Translations under genes and position numbers: made by a program
The notes under the pieces: generated by a model
What the model was told of the DNA's origin: nothing
Databases searched by the model: none
What the model saw: the letters and a program-made list of their open reading frames with translations, nothing else
Origin: Klebsiella michiganensis
GTDB lineage: Bacteria; Pseudomonadota; Gammaproteobacteria; Enterobacterales; Enterobacteriaceae
DNA: 64,000 nucleotides
Reading direction: 5' to 3'
Assembly: GCA_000963575.1 (NCBI GenBank)
Contig: CP011077.1
Span: forward strand, 4,526,001 to 4,590,000
Shown here: one piece after another, positions 1 to 7,940 of the stretch
Layout: every line of letters begins with the position of its first letter
Numbering within the stretch: the stretch's first letter is position 1

Positions 1-331
1 TATTACTCCGCATGCTGCCCTGCCCGGTCTCGCCATGAAGCAGGGTTACGAACATGTGGTTGAAGTATTGACCCCGAAAACCAGCGCCCTGCTGTGCGCC
101 ACCGACACCCTCGCGCTGGGCGCAAGCAAATACCTCCAGCAGCAAAACCGCAGCGATATTCAGTTAGCGAGCGTCGGGAACACGCCGTTGATGAAATTTT
201 TGCATCCCGAAATTATCACCGTTGACCCCGGCTATGCCGAAGCCGGTCGCGCCGCGGCTTTACAGCTGATCGGGCAGATCTCTCAGGGTCAGCAGCTGCG
301 GCAGATAGTTATCCCAAGCCACCTGCAATAA
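1..331 (+). CDS. treR: Trehalose operon repressor, C-terminal part (runs off the left edge)
   Basis: About 109 codons of the 3' end of a LacI-family repressor; the start and the HTH domain lie outside the window. The visible part is the C-terminal half of a periplasmic-binding-protein-like effector domain, with the CATDTLALGASKYL stretch typical of LacI/GalR regulators (a D-T-x-A-x-G motif in the effector pocket region). In the family, TreR binds trehalose-6-phosphate and represses treBC. The gene is followed by treB and treC on the same strand, the order treR-treB-treC found in E. coli. The identification rests on this context and on the fragment's similarity to the TreR C-terminus as I remember it. 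Confidence 0.88.
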   Translation, partial: ITPHAALPGLAMKQGYEHVVEVLTPKTSALLCATDTLALGASKYLQQQNRSDIQLASVGNTPLMKFLHPEIITVDPGYAEAGRAAALQLIGQISQGQQLRQIVIPSHLQ

Positions 332-352
332 AACCGCCCGTAAACGGGATTT

Positions 353-402
353 TGTGATCTTCGCCCGATTTCGGGAACGTTCCCATTTTCGCAAAATAGA
401 AT
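353..402 (+). promoter_or_regulatory. treB promoter region with TreR-type palindrome
   Basis: The gap between treR and treB holds a perfect 12-bp palindrome GGGAACGTTCCC at 373-384, of the kind bound by LacI-family repressors. A CRP-like half site TGTGA lies at 353-357, but its second half is poor. A possible -10 hexamer TAGAAT lies at 397-402. The palindrome would sit in the promoter core, fitting repression by TreR and activation by CRP as known for E. coli treB. The assignments are inference from position and symmetry. Confidence 0.55.
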
Positions 403-451
403 CCTGGCTACCCTTACAACAGGTCATTACCTCCTACCCAGGGTGTTACTT

Positions 452-1870
452 ATGAGCAAAGTAAAACAACAAGACATCGATAAACTGATCGAACTGGTTG
501 GCGGACGCGAGAATATCGCCACCGTCAGTCACTGTATTACCCGACTGCGTTTTGTACTGAACCATCCCGAGAATGCCCATCCTAAAGAGATCGAAAACCT
601 GCCCATGGTGAAAGGCTGCTTTACCAACGCCGGCCAGTTCCAGGTAGTTATCGGTACCGATGTGGATGATTACTACAAGGCGTTGATTGCCACGACCGGA
701 CTCGACTCCGCTGACAAAGAGCAGGCTAAAACGGCGGCCCGCCAAAACATGAAATGGCACGAGCAGCTGATCTCTCACTTTGCAGAGATCTTCTTCCCGC
801 TGCTGCCGGCGCTGATCAGCGGAGGCTTGATCCTTGGCTTCCGCAACGTCATTGGCGACCTGCCGATGAGCAACGGGGAAACCCTTGCCCAGATGTATCC
901 GGCGTTGAAAACCGTCTATGACTTCCTGTGGCTGATTGGCGAGGCGATCTTCTTCTATCTGCCGGTGGGCATTTGCTGGTCTGCGGTTAAGAAAATGGGC
1001 GGCACGCCTATTCTCGGTATCGTGCTGGGCGTTACGCTGGTGTCACCACAGCTGATGAACGCCTACGAACTGGGCACCAAGATCCCGGAAGTCTGGAACT
1101 TCGGCTGGTTCACCATTGAGAAAGTAGGTTACCAGGCACAGGTTATTCCTGCACTGCTGGCAGGCCTGGCGCTCGGCTTCATTGAAACTCGCCTTAAACG
1201 CATCGTGCCGGATTACCTTTATCTGGTTATCGTGCCGGTATGTTCTCTGATCCTTGCCGTATTCCTGGCGCACACCGTGATCGGGCCGTTTGGCCGTATG
1301 ATCGGCGACGGCGTGGCCTTCGCGGTTCGCCACCTGATGACCGGCAGCTTCGCCCCTATCGGCGCCGCCCTGTTTGGCTTCCTGTATGCGCCGCTGGTGA
1401 TTACCGGCGTTCACCAGACCACGCTTGCCATCGACATGCAGATGATTCAGAGCCTGGGCGGAACGCCTGTCTGGCCGCTGATTGCGCTGTCTAATATCGC
1501 TCAGGCTTCTGCCGTTGTCGGCATTATTATCTGCAGCCGCAAGCAGAATGAACGTGAGATCTCCGTCCCGGCGGCTATTTCTGCCTACCTCGGCGTAACC
1601 GAACCGGCCATGTACGGGATCAACCTGAAGTACCACTTCCCGATGCTCTGCGCGATGGTAGGTTCCGGCCTGGCTGGGCTGCTGTGCGGCCTGAACGGCG
1701 TGATGGCGAACGGGATTGGCGTCGGCGGCCTGCCGGGCATCCTGTCCATTCAGCCTAAGTTCTGGGGCGTCTACGCCATTGCGATTGTTATCGCGGTGAT
1801 CGTCCCGATTATCCTGACCTCTATCGTCTACAAGCGTAAATTCCGCCAGGGCACGCTGCTGGTGGTGTAG
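452..1870 (+). CDS. treB: PTS trehalose-specific EIIBC component
   Basis: Membrane permease that imports trehalose and phosphorylates it to trehalose-6-phosphate. 472 residues, against 473 in E. coli. The N-terminal EIIB domain carries the phosphorylated cysteine in SHCITRLRF (Cys28). A linker follows, then the EIIC transport domain from about residue 105, with around ten hydrophobic segments. There is no EIIA domain; in E. coli the glucose EIIA (Crr) supplies phosphate. The ATG at 452 is preferred to the in-frame GTG at 443 because the AGGG at 440-443 is well spaced from it and the product then begins MSKV, like E. coli TreB. Its product is cleaved by TreC, encoded downstream. Confidence 0.97.
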   Translation: MSKVKQQDIDKLIELVGGRENIATVSHCITRLRFVLNHPENAHPKEIENLPMVKGCFTNAGQFQVVIGTDVDDYYKALIATTGLDSADKEQAKTAARQNMKWHEQLISHFAEIFFPLLPALISGGLILGFRNVIGDLPMSNGETLAQMYPALKTVYDFLWLIGEAIFFYLPVGICWSAVKKMGGTPILGIVLGVTLVSPQLMNAYELGTKIPEVWNFGWFTIEKVGYQAQVIPALLAGLALGFIETRLKRIVPDYLYLVIVPVCSLILAVFLAHTVIGPFGRMIGDGVAFAVRHLMTGSFAPIGAALFGFLYAPLVITGVHQTTLAIDMQMIQSLGGTPVWPLIALSNIAQASAVVGIIICSRKQNEREISVPAAISAYLGVTEPAMYGINLKYHFPMLCAMVGSGLAGLLCGLNGVMANGIGVGGLPGILSIQPKFWGVYAIAIVIAVIVPIILTSIVYKRKFRQGTLLVV

Positions 1871-1881
1871 GTCGATTTCAC

Positions 1882-1904
1882 GGGGGCAGGAATGCCCCCA
1901 TTTT
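1882..1904 (+). terminator. Hairpin between treB and treC
   Basis: GGGGGC (1882-1887) pairs with GCCCCC (1894-1899) around a six-base loop, followed by ATTTTC. It starts 11 bases after the treB stop. It looks like a weak intrinsic terminator or mRNA-stabilising hairpin that could set the treB:treC ratio. The U tract is short, so partial readthrough is likely. The rest of the gap (1905-2065) holds no gene; a smaller GGGGC/GCCCC hairpin lies at about 2028-2044, just before the treC ribosome binding site. Confidence 0.5.
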
Positions 1905-2065
1905 CGTTAGAGCAAAGTGTATGTTCTCGCTTTGTGGGTTATCAGCTGAAAATCATCCATTTGATTTTCCTTATTTTTTGATGGCACTTGAGGTTCTTTC
2001 CACCGCCAGAGGTTTGCCATCAGTTTGCGGGGCAGTTACGCCCCTTCAGCTAGCAGGAACTCGCT

Positions 2066-3724
2066 ATGAATATCACTCCTCCGTGGTGGCAGAACGGTGT
2101 CATCTACCAGATTTACCCGAAGAGTTTTCAGGACACGACCGGCAGCGGTACCGGCGATCTGAAGGGCGTGATTAAGCGTCTGGATTACCTCAAGACGCTG
2201 GGCGTAGACGCCCTCTGGATTACACCGTTTTATGTCTCGCCTCAGATAGATAACGGCTATGACGTCGCTAACTACTGCGCTATAGATCCGACCTACGGCA
2301 CGCTGGAAGATTTTGATTTGCTGGTAGCAGAAGCCCACCAGCGTGGTATTCGCCTGGTGCTGGATATGGTGTTTAACCACACCTCTACGGAGCACGACTG
2401 GTTTAAGCAGGCGCAGGATAAACACAGCCCGTACCGCGAGTTCTATATCTGGCGCGACGGCACGCCGGATATTCTGCCGAACAACTGGCGTTCAAAGTTT
2501 GGCGGCAATGCCTGGCAGTGGCAGGCGGAAACCGGTCAATACTACCTGCATCTGTTCGCGCCTGAGCAGGCAGACCTTAACTGGGAAAACCCGGCGGTTC
2601 GCGCTGAACTGAAAAAGGTTTGCGAGTTCTGGGCCAACCGCGGCGTGGACGGCCTGCGCCTCGACGTGATTAACCTGGTGTCAAAAGACCTCGCATTCCC
2701 GAACGACGTAAATGGTGGCGATGGCCGCCGTTTCTACACCGATGGCCCACGTATTCACGAATTTTTGCAGGAATTTAGCCGCGATGCTTTTAAGCCGCTC
2801 GGCCTGATGACCGTCGGCGAGATGTCCTCCACTTCGCTGGATAACTGCCAGAAGTATGGCGCCCTGGACGGCAGCGAGCTGTCGATGACCTTTAACTTCC
2901 ATCACCTGAAGGTGGACTATCCCGGCGGTGAGAAATGGACGCTGGCAAAACCTGACTACGTGGAGCTGAAGTCCATCTTCAACCACTGGCAGCAGGGGAT
3001 GCATAACGTGGCCTGGAACGCGCTGTTCTGGTGTAACCACGACCAGCCGCGCATCGTGTCCCGTTTTGGCCACGAAGGCGAACTGCGAACGACATCCGCG
3101 AAGATGCTGGCGATGGTGCTGCACGGCATGCAAGGCACGCCGTACATCTATCAGGGGGAAGAGATTGGGATGACCAACCCGCATTTCTCCAGCATCGACC
3201 AGTACCGCGATGTGGAAAGCCTCAATATGTTTGCCGAACTGCGAACTCTTGGGCGCGACAGCGACACGCTAATGGCTATTCTTGCCAGTAAGTCGCGCGA
3301 CAACAGCCGCACGCCGATGCAGTGGGATGCCGGCAGTAACGCAGGCTTTAGCGAAGGCACGCCGTGGATTGGCCTGTGCGATAACTACCAGACGGTCAAC
3401 GCCGCAGCGGCGCTGGAAGACAAAGATTCGGTCTTCTATACCTACCAGCAATTGATCAAGCTGCGTAAGGCTGAGCCGGTGCTGACCTGGGGGAATTATC
3501 AGGATCTGCTGCCAGAGCACCCGCTGGTGTGGAGCTATAGCCGCCAACACGAAGGCCAGACGCTGATCGTTGCCGCTAACCTTAGCGGGGAAGCGCAATG
3601 GCTGCAGCTGGAAGGGCATGAAGGCGAATGGGATGTGCTGATGAGTAACTACGCTGATGCCGCCCCTAAGCCTGCGGAGATGAGTCTGAGGCCGTTTGAG
3701 GCGGTGTATTGGATCAAGCGTTAG
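2066..3724 (+). CDS. treC: Trehalose-6-phosphate hydrolase
   Basis: Cytoplasmic GH13 alpha-glucosidase that splits trehalose-6-phosphate into glucose and glucose-6-phosphate. 552 residues, family-typical length. The catalytic (beta/alpha)8 barrel shows the GH13 signatures: DMVFNHTS (about residues 100-107), the nucleophile Asp200 in GLRLDVINL, the acid/base Glu252 in TVGEMSS, and His325-Asp326 in WCNHDQPR. A C-terminal beta-domain ends the protein. An AGGA seven bases upstream supports the ATG at 2066. The 195-bp gap to treB contains a hairpin, so treC may be transcribed partly by readthrough. Confidence 0.97.
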   Translation: MNITPPWWQNGVIYQIYPKSFQDTTGSGTGDLKGVIKRLDYLKTLGVDALWITPFYVSPQIDNGYDVANYCAIDPTYGTLEDFDLLVAEAHQRGIRLVLDMVFNHTSTEHDWFKQAQDKHSPYREFYIWRDGTPDILPNNWRSKFGGNAWQWQAETGQYYLHLFAPEQADLNWENPAVRAELKKVCEFWANRGVDGLRLDVINLVSKDLAFPNDVNGGDGRRFYTDGPRIHEFLQEFSRDAFKPLGLMTVGEMSSTSLDNCQKYGALDGSELSMTFNFHHLKVDYPGGEKWTLAKPDYVELKSIFNHWQQGMHNVAWNALFWCNHDQPRIVSRFGHEGELRTTSAKMLAMVLHGMQGTPYIYQGEEIGMTNPHFSSIDQYRDVESLNMFAELRTLGRDSDTLMAILASKSRDNSRTPMQWDAGSNAGFSEGTPWIGLCDNYQTVNAAAALEDKDSVFYTYQQLIKLRKAEPVLTWGNYQDLLPEHPLVWSYSRQHEGQTLIVAANLSGEAQWLQLEGHEGEWDVLMSNYADAAPKPAEMSLRPFEAVYWIKR

Positions 3725-3751
3725 CCTGATTGCCTGCGTTGGAAAAGATTA

Positions 3752-3975
3752 CCCTCACCCTAACCCTAACCCTCTCCCTGAAAGGGAGAGGGGATACACA
3801 TTGTTTCCTGCCGCTTGTTTCCCTCATAGCCTTCTCTCTGAAAGGGAGAAGGGATAAACAATGTTTCCTGGCGCTTGTTTCCCATAGCCTTCTCTCTGAA
3901 AGGGAGAAGGGATAAACAATGTTTCTTGCCGCTTGTTTCCCCCTCGCCCCTCCGGGGAGAGGGCCGGGGTGAGGG
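3752..3975. repeat. Expanded REP-like element with internal 58-60 bp tandem repeat
   Basis: The element is bounded by inverted ends CCCTCACCC (3752-3760) and GGGTGAGGG (3967-3975). The same ends bound the element at 7941-8047. Between them lie three tandem units (about 3771-3830, 3831-3888, 3889-3946). Each contains a small palindrome of the CTCTCTGAAAGGGAGA type followed by GGATA and a T-rich stretch ending in GCTTGTTTCC. Units 2 and 3 differ at only a few positions; unit 1 is more diverged. An open frame runs through it (3730-3915), but its translation is only repeat-encoded low-complexity sequence. It lies 3' of treC and next to the convergent oxidoreductase gene. Confidence 0.8.
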
Positions 3976-3981
3976 GAGAAA

Positions 3982-4512
3982 TTACCCTTTCAGCGCCTGA
4001 ACCCGACTCAGCCAGCCGTTAACGCCCTCATCGATCAGCGCTTCCGTAATCGTATTCGCCCCCTGGATCAGCGCGGGCGCCTGCCAGATCATACCTGTCT
4101 TATTCGCCATCGCGTGGAACGGCAGCAGCAACTCTTCCACCGTGTAACGGTTCGCGCCTTCTGCCCGATAGGCGTCTGCCTGGCCGCCCGTTGAAGTCAT
4201 GACCATCAGCTTTTTCCCGTGCAGCGCGGTGCCGTTAGTGCCGTAGGCAAAACCGAAAGTCAGCACCTGATCCTGCCAGTCTTTGAGGATTGCCGGGGAG
4301 CTGTACCACCAGAACGGAAACATCAGCACGATAGCGTCATGCTCCAGCAGCAGCGCCTGTTCACGCGCTACGTCAATCTGGTGATCCGGGTATTCACGCT
4401 TAAGCTCATGCACGGTGACGCCCGCAATGCTTTTCAGTGCCGTCACGCCAGCATGGTTAATACGGGATTCATCAGGGGCGCGATGTGCCGCCAGAACTAA
4501 TACTTTTGTCAT
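3982..4512 (-). CDS. NAD(P)H-dependent oxidoreductase, flavodoxin-fold (KefF/YwrO-like)
   Basis: 176-residue cytoplasmic flavoprotein of the flavodoxin_2 family. The N-terminal beta strand and FMN-phosphate loop read VLVLAAHRAPDESRIN. The hallmark FPFWWYSSPAILKDW and GFAYG segments (about residues 65-95) and the TSTGG loop match quinone/nitro-reductases such as KefF and YwrO. These enzymes usually reduce quinones or other electrophiles with two electrons; the substrate here is unknown. The start has a GAGG eight bases upstream. It is divergent from the LysR regulator at 4613, sharing a 100-bp intergenic region, so it is the likely target of that regulator. The pair is absent between treC and nrdD in E. 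coli. Confidence 0.85.
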   Translation of the reverse strand: MTKVLVLAAHRAPDESRINHAGVTALKSIAGVTVHELKREYPDHQIDVAREQALLLEHDAIVLMFPFWWYSSPAILKDWQDQVLTFGFAYGTNGTALHGKKLMVMTSTGGQADAYRAEGANRYTVEELLLPFHAMANKTGMIWQAPALIQGANTITEALIDEGVNGWLSRVQALKG

Positions 4513-4612
4513 CTTTCAGGCCTCATTTTTGGGATGGGGCTATCTTTTCAGATGACAGGCCTTACCTGTAGTCCATAACATGGCACATCTGTTTCAACTA
4601 AAGGTTACAAGC

Positions 4613-5494
4613 ATGATGCTTTCAGCAGACGTTCATCGGCTCATTCCGGCGTTTCTGGCGGCGGCGGACTGCCAGAGTTTTTCCGAGGCAGCCCGCCAGC
4701 TTGGGGTTACGCCTGCGGCGGTGAGCAAAAGCATACGCCAGCTTGAGCAGCGGCTTGGCATCGTGCTTTTTGTGCGCAATACACACTTTGTCGTGCTTAC
4801 CGAAGAAGGTACTGCGCTGCGTGATGAGGTCGCCCCCCTGTGGCAGGCGCTGAACCAGGCGCTAGTTAATCCAGGCTCGGAACCTTCAGGACTGCTGCGC
4901 GTCAGCGTCATACCCGGCTTTGGCCGCCACTGCCTGATGCCTCTCCTCGCCGAGTTTCAGCGCCGCTATCCGCTGATTCGCTTTGAGCTATCAATGGAGG
5001 CCCGCAGCGTAAACCTGATTGCCGAACGCATTGATGTGGCTATCGGCTATCGCACGGTAAGAGATAACCGCGTGGTGGCGCGCGAGCTGTATACCTCGAA
5101 TATGGTTACGGCGGCATCGCCAGCCTATTTGGCGCAACACGGTACGCCACAAACGCCGGAAGATCTCAGCGAGCATCGCTGTCTCATCCACCGTAACTCT
5201 GGTACCGGGCGCCTTCAGCAGTGGATGAATAATGAAACGCTGTTTGACGAGCCTTCCGCATGGTTTATCTCCACCTCGCCGGATTCATTGGTGGATGCCG
5301 CGCTGTCCGGCATGGGGATTATTTATCTCGCCGACTGGTATCTCACCAGGCCCATAGCCGAAGGAAAGTTACAGGCGATTTTGCAGAACACGGCCACCGA
5401 GCCGCAGCAGCTCTGGGTGAAGTACGCCGGAGGAAAAGTCCCGCCAAAGACTCGGGTATTTGTAGAATATTTATACGAAAAATTAATCGGATAA
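4613..5494 (+). CDS. LysR-family transcriptional regulator
   Basis: 293-residue LTTR. The N-terminal winged HTH (about residues 8-65) contains CQSFSEAARQLGVTPAAVSK and RQLEQRLGIVLFVR, the family hallmarks. The rest is the effector-binding domain, of the CrgA/YafC subgroup type (ERIDVAIGYRTVRDNRVVAREL). The ATG at 4613 is chosen because AAAGG lies eight bases upstream; an ATG three bases later is possible. It is divergent from the oxidoreductase at 3982-4512. LTTRs commonly control a divergent neighbour, so control of that enzyme in response to its substrate is the obvious inference. No specific orthologue is recognised. Confidence 0.88.
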   Translation: MMLSADVHRLIPAFLAAADCQSFSEAARQLGVTPAAVSKSIRQLEQRLGIVLFVRNTHFVVLTEEGTALRDEVAPLWQALNQALVNPGSEPSGLLRVSVIPGFGRHCLMPLLAEFQRRYPLIRFELSMEARSVNLIAERIDVAIGYRTVRDNRVVARELYTSNMVTAASPAYLAQHGTPQTPEDLSEHRCLIHRNSGTGRLQQWMNNETLFDEPSAWFISTSPDSLVDAALSGMGIIYLADWYLTRPIAEGKLQAILQNTATEPQQLWVKYAGGKVPPKTRVFVEYLYEKLIG

Positions 5495-5573
5495 TTTCCC
5501 TCCCTGGACAACGCCCGTCGTTTCTACCGCCCCCGATTTACTTTGTTCTGCATCAATAAAAGCGTAAACATGT

Positions 5574-5599
5574 TTGATGCAAATCACTATATATAGAAT
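5574..5599 (+). promoter_or_regulatory. FNR site overlapping an NrdR box upstream of nrdD
   Basis: TTGATGCAAATCAC at 5574-5587 differs from the FNR consensus TTGATnnnnATCAA only in the last base. It overlaps TCACTATATATAGAAT (5584-5599), a good match to the NrdR box core CACwAtATaTwG. Together they fit anaerobic activation by FNR and repression by NrdR, both known for E. coli nrdDG. A second NrdR box is expected about 31 bp downstream; the sequence there (around 5616-5635) matches poorly. Confidence 0.75.
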
Positions 5600-5680
5600 T
5601 TAGAATGCACCTCGGCCCTACATGTTGTATCTATCGACTATTATAACGACGACTTCCACAGGATAAGTTTGGGGATTATC

Positions 5681-5766
5681 TGTGGATAAAAAGGGCCAGC
5701 TTTCGGGAAATTTTGACAGGACAAATGGCTACACGCCGCCGAATACGCCCCAACCTTTGTGGATAA
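5681..5766 (+). promoter_or_regulatory. Two consensus DnaA boxes in the nrdD leader
   Basis: TGTGGATAA, the reverse complement of the strong DnaA box TTATCCACA, occurs exactly at 5681-5689 and again at 5758-5766. The second ends 22 bp before the nrdD start codon. A related sequence TTCCACAGGATAA lies at 5654-5666. Two perfect nonamers within 86 bp are unlikely by chance. The presence of the sites is direct observation; DnaA control of nrdD is inference, by analogy with the established DnaA control of the aerobic nrdAB operon. Confidence 0.6.
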
Positions 5767-5788
5767 CCTAAAAATAAACGGAGAAATC

Positions 5789-7924
5789 ATGACACCGCAT
5801 GTGATGAAAAGAGACGGGTGCAAAGTACCTTTCACTTCAGAGCGCATCAGAGAAGCCATTCTACGTGCAGCTAAAGCAGCGGGAGTCGATGACGCGGACT
5901 ATTGCGCCACCGTCGCAGACATTGTCAGTCAGCAGATGGCGGGCCGCAGCCAGGTCGACATCGGCGAGATCCAGGTCGCCGTGGAAAACCAGCTCATGGC
6001 CGGCAACTACAAGCAGCTGGCGCGTGCCTATATTGAGTATCGCCATGACCGCGATATTGAGCGCGAAAAACGTGGCCGCCTGAACCAGGAAATTCGCGGC
6101 CTGGTTGAGCAGACCAACTCTGCCCTGCTCAACGAGAACGCCAACAAGGACAGCAAGGTGATCCCTACCCAGCGCGACCTGCTGGCCGGGATCGTCGCCA
6201 AACACTACGCCAAGCAGCACCTGCTGCCGCGTGACGTGGTACTCGCGCACGAGCGTGGGGATATTCACTATCACGATCTCGACTACTCTCCGTTTTTCCC
6301 AATGTTCAACTGCATGCTGATAGATCTCAAAGGCATGCTGACCCACGGCTTTAAAATGGGTAACGCCGAGATCGAACCGCCAAAATCCATCTCTACGGCA
6401 ACGGCCGTTACCGCGCAGATCATCGCTCAGGTTGCCAGCCACATTTATGGCGGAACCACCATTAACCGCATCGACGAAGTGCTGGCCCCGTTTGTGACCG
6501 AAAGTTTTAATAAGCACCGGGCAATCGCCGAAGAGTGGCAGATCCCTGATGCTGATAAGTACGCACTTTCTCGCACCGAGAAAGAGTGCTACGACGCCTT
6601 CCAGTCCCTTGAATATGAAGTGAATACTCTGCATACCGCCAACGGGCAGACGCCGTTTGTCACCTTTGGTTTTGGCCTCGGCACACGCTGGGAGTCCCGT
6701 CTGATTCAGACCTCGATTCTGCGCAACCGCATTGCCGGGCTGGGTAAAAACCGCAAAACTGCGGTGTTCCCAAAACTGGTCTTTGCTATTCGCGACGGCC
6801 TGAACCATAAGTTCGGCGACCCCAACTACGACATTAAGCAGCTGGCACTGGAATGCGCCTCCAAACGCATGTACCCGGACATTCTGAACTACGACCAGGT
6901 AGTGAAAGTCACCGGCTCGTTTAAAACGCCAATGGGTTGCCGCAGCTTCCTTGGGGTATACGAAGAAAATGGGGAGCAGATCCACGACGGGCGTAATAAC
7001 CTCGGCGTGATCAGCCTGAACCTGCCGCGCATTGCGCTGGAAGCCAAAGGGGATGAAACCACCTTCTGGAAGCTGCTGGACGACCGCTTGCAGCTGGCGC
7101 GTAAGGCGCTGATGACCCGTATTGCCCGTCTGGAAGGCGTCAAAGCCCGCGTTGCCCCCATTCTCTACATGGAAGGCGCCTGCGGCGTACGCCTGAAGGC
7201 CGACGACGACGTGTCTGAGATCTTTAAAAACGGCCGGGCTTCCATTTCACTGGGCTATATCGGCATCCACGAAACGGTGAATGCCCTGTTCGGTAACCAG
7301 CATGTTTACGATAGCGAAGCCCTGCGCGAAAAAGCCGTTGCCATCGTTGCCCGCCTGCGCGAAGCCACCGATAGCTGGAAAGAAGAAACCGGCTACGGCT
7401 TTAGCCTTTACAGCACGCCAAGTGAAAACCTGTGCGACCGCTTCTGCCGCCTTGATACCGCCGAGTTTGGCGTCGTGCCTGGCGTTACGGATAAAGGTTA
7501 TTACACCAACAGCTTCCACCTCGACGTCGAGAAAAAGGTGAATCCTTACGACAAAATCGACTTCGAAGCACCTTACCCACCTCTGGCTAACGGCGGCTTC
7601 ATTTGCTACGGCGAGTACCCGAACATTCAGCACAACCTGCGGGCGCTGGAGGACGTGTGGGACTATAGCTACCAGCATGTGCCTTACTACGGTACCAACA
7701 CGCCAATCGATGAATGCTACGAGTGCGGGTACACCGGTGAGTTCGAATGTACCAGCAAGGGCTTTACCTGCCCGAAATGCGGTAACCATGATGCGGCCCG
7801 CGTGTCGGTTACCCGCCGGGTATGCGGCTATCTCGGTAGCCCGGACGCGCGTCCGTTTAACGCCGGCAAGCAGGAAGAGGTGAAGCGCCGCGTGAAGCAT
7901 CTGGGCAACGGGCAGATCGGTTAA
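5789..7924 (+). CDS. nrdD: Anaerobic ribonucleoside-triphosphate reductase, class III large subunit
   Basis: Glycyl-radical enzyme that reduces NTPs to dNTPs using formate when oxygen is absent. 711 residues, against 712 in E. coli. It has an N-terminal ATP-cone allosteric domain (about residues 3-92), then the ten-stranded barrel. A C-terminal zinc site is formed by CYECG and CPKCG, and the radical glycine is Gly680 in RRVCGYLG. The ATG at 5789 is preferred over an upstream in-frame start at 5759 because it follows a GGAG-type site and gives the conserved N-terminus MTPHVMKRDG. NrdG generates the radical. FNR, NrdR and possibly DnaA sites lie upstream. Confidence 0.98.
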   Translation: MTPHVMKRDGCKVPFTSERIREAILRAAKAAGVDDADYCATVADIVSQQMAGRSQVDIGEIQVAVENQLMAGNYKQLARAYIEYRHDRDIEREKRGRLNQEIRGLVEQTNSALLNENANKDSKVIPTQRDLLAGIVAKHYAKQHLLPRDVVLAHERGDIHYHDLDYSPFFPMFNCMLIDLKGMLTHGFKMGNAEIEPPKSISTATAVTAQIIAQVASHIYGGTTINRIDEVLAPFVTESFNKHRAIAEEWQIPDADKYALSRTEKECYDAFQSLEYEVNTLHTANGQTPFVTFGFGLGTRWESRLIQTSILRNRIAGLGKNRKTAVFPKLVFAIRDGLNHKFGDPNYDIKQLALECASKRMYPDILNYDQVVKVTGSFKTPMGCRSFLGVYEENGEQIHDGRNNLGVISLNLPRIALEAKGDETTFWKLLDDRLQLARKALMTRIARLEGVKARVAPILYMEGACGVRLKADDDVSEIFKNGRASISLGYIGIHETVNALFGNQHVYDSEALREKAVAIVARLREATDSWKEETGYGFSLYSTPSENLCDRFCRLDTAEFGVVPGVTDKGYYTNSFHLDVEKKVNPYDKIDFEAPYPPLANGGFICYGEYPNIQHNLRALEDVWDYSYQHVPYYGTNTPIDECYECGYTGEFECTSKGFTCPKCGNHDAARVSVTRRVCGYLGSPDARPFNAGKQEEVKRRVKHLGNGQIG

Positions 7925-7940
7925 GCCATAAAGCGAACTC

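Noticed and set aside
1921..2175. 84-codon open frame across the treB-treC gap
   Set aside because: Half of it lies inside treC in another frame; no ribosome binding site or conserved product recognised.
3746..3772. CCCTAACCCTAACCC, resembling telomeric repeat
   Set aside because: Only about two and a half units, inside a REP-like element of a bacterial chromosome; it is part of the left arm of that element.
3730..3915. Small open frame through the repeat
   Set aside because: Its codons come from the tandem unit, there is no ribosome binding site, and the product is repeat-derived low-complexity sequence.
3771..3946. Possible CRISPR array
   Set aside because: The units are contiguous tandem copies without unique spacers, and no cas genes are present.
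4513..4612. LysR operator between the divergent genes
   Set aside because: Short symmetric bits such as ATCTTTTCAGAT are seen, but no convincing T-N11-A palindrome stands out.
5861..6985. 374-codon open frame antisense to nrdD
   Set aside because: Lies wholly within a conserved gene, no family features, typical G+C-driven shadow.
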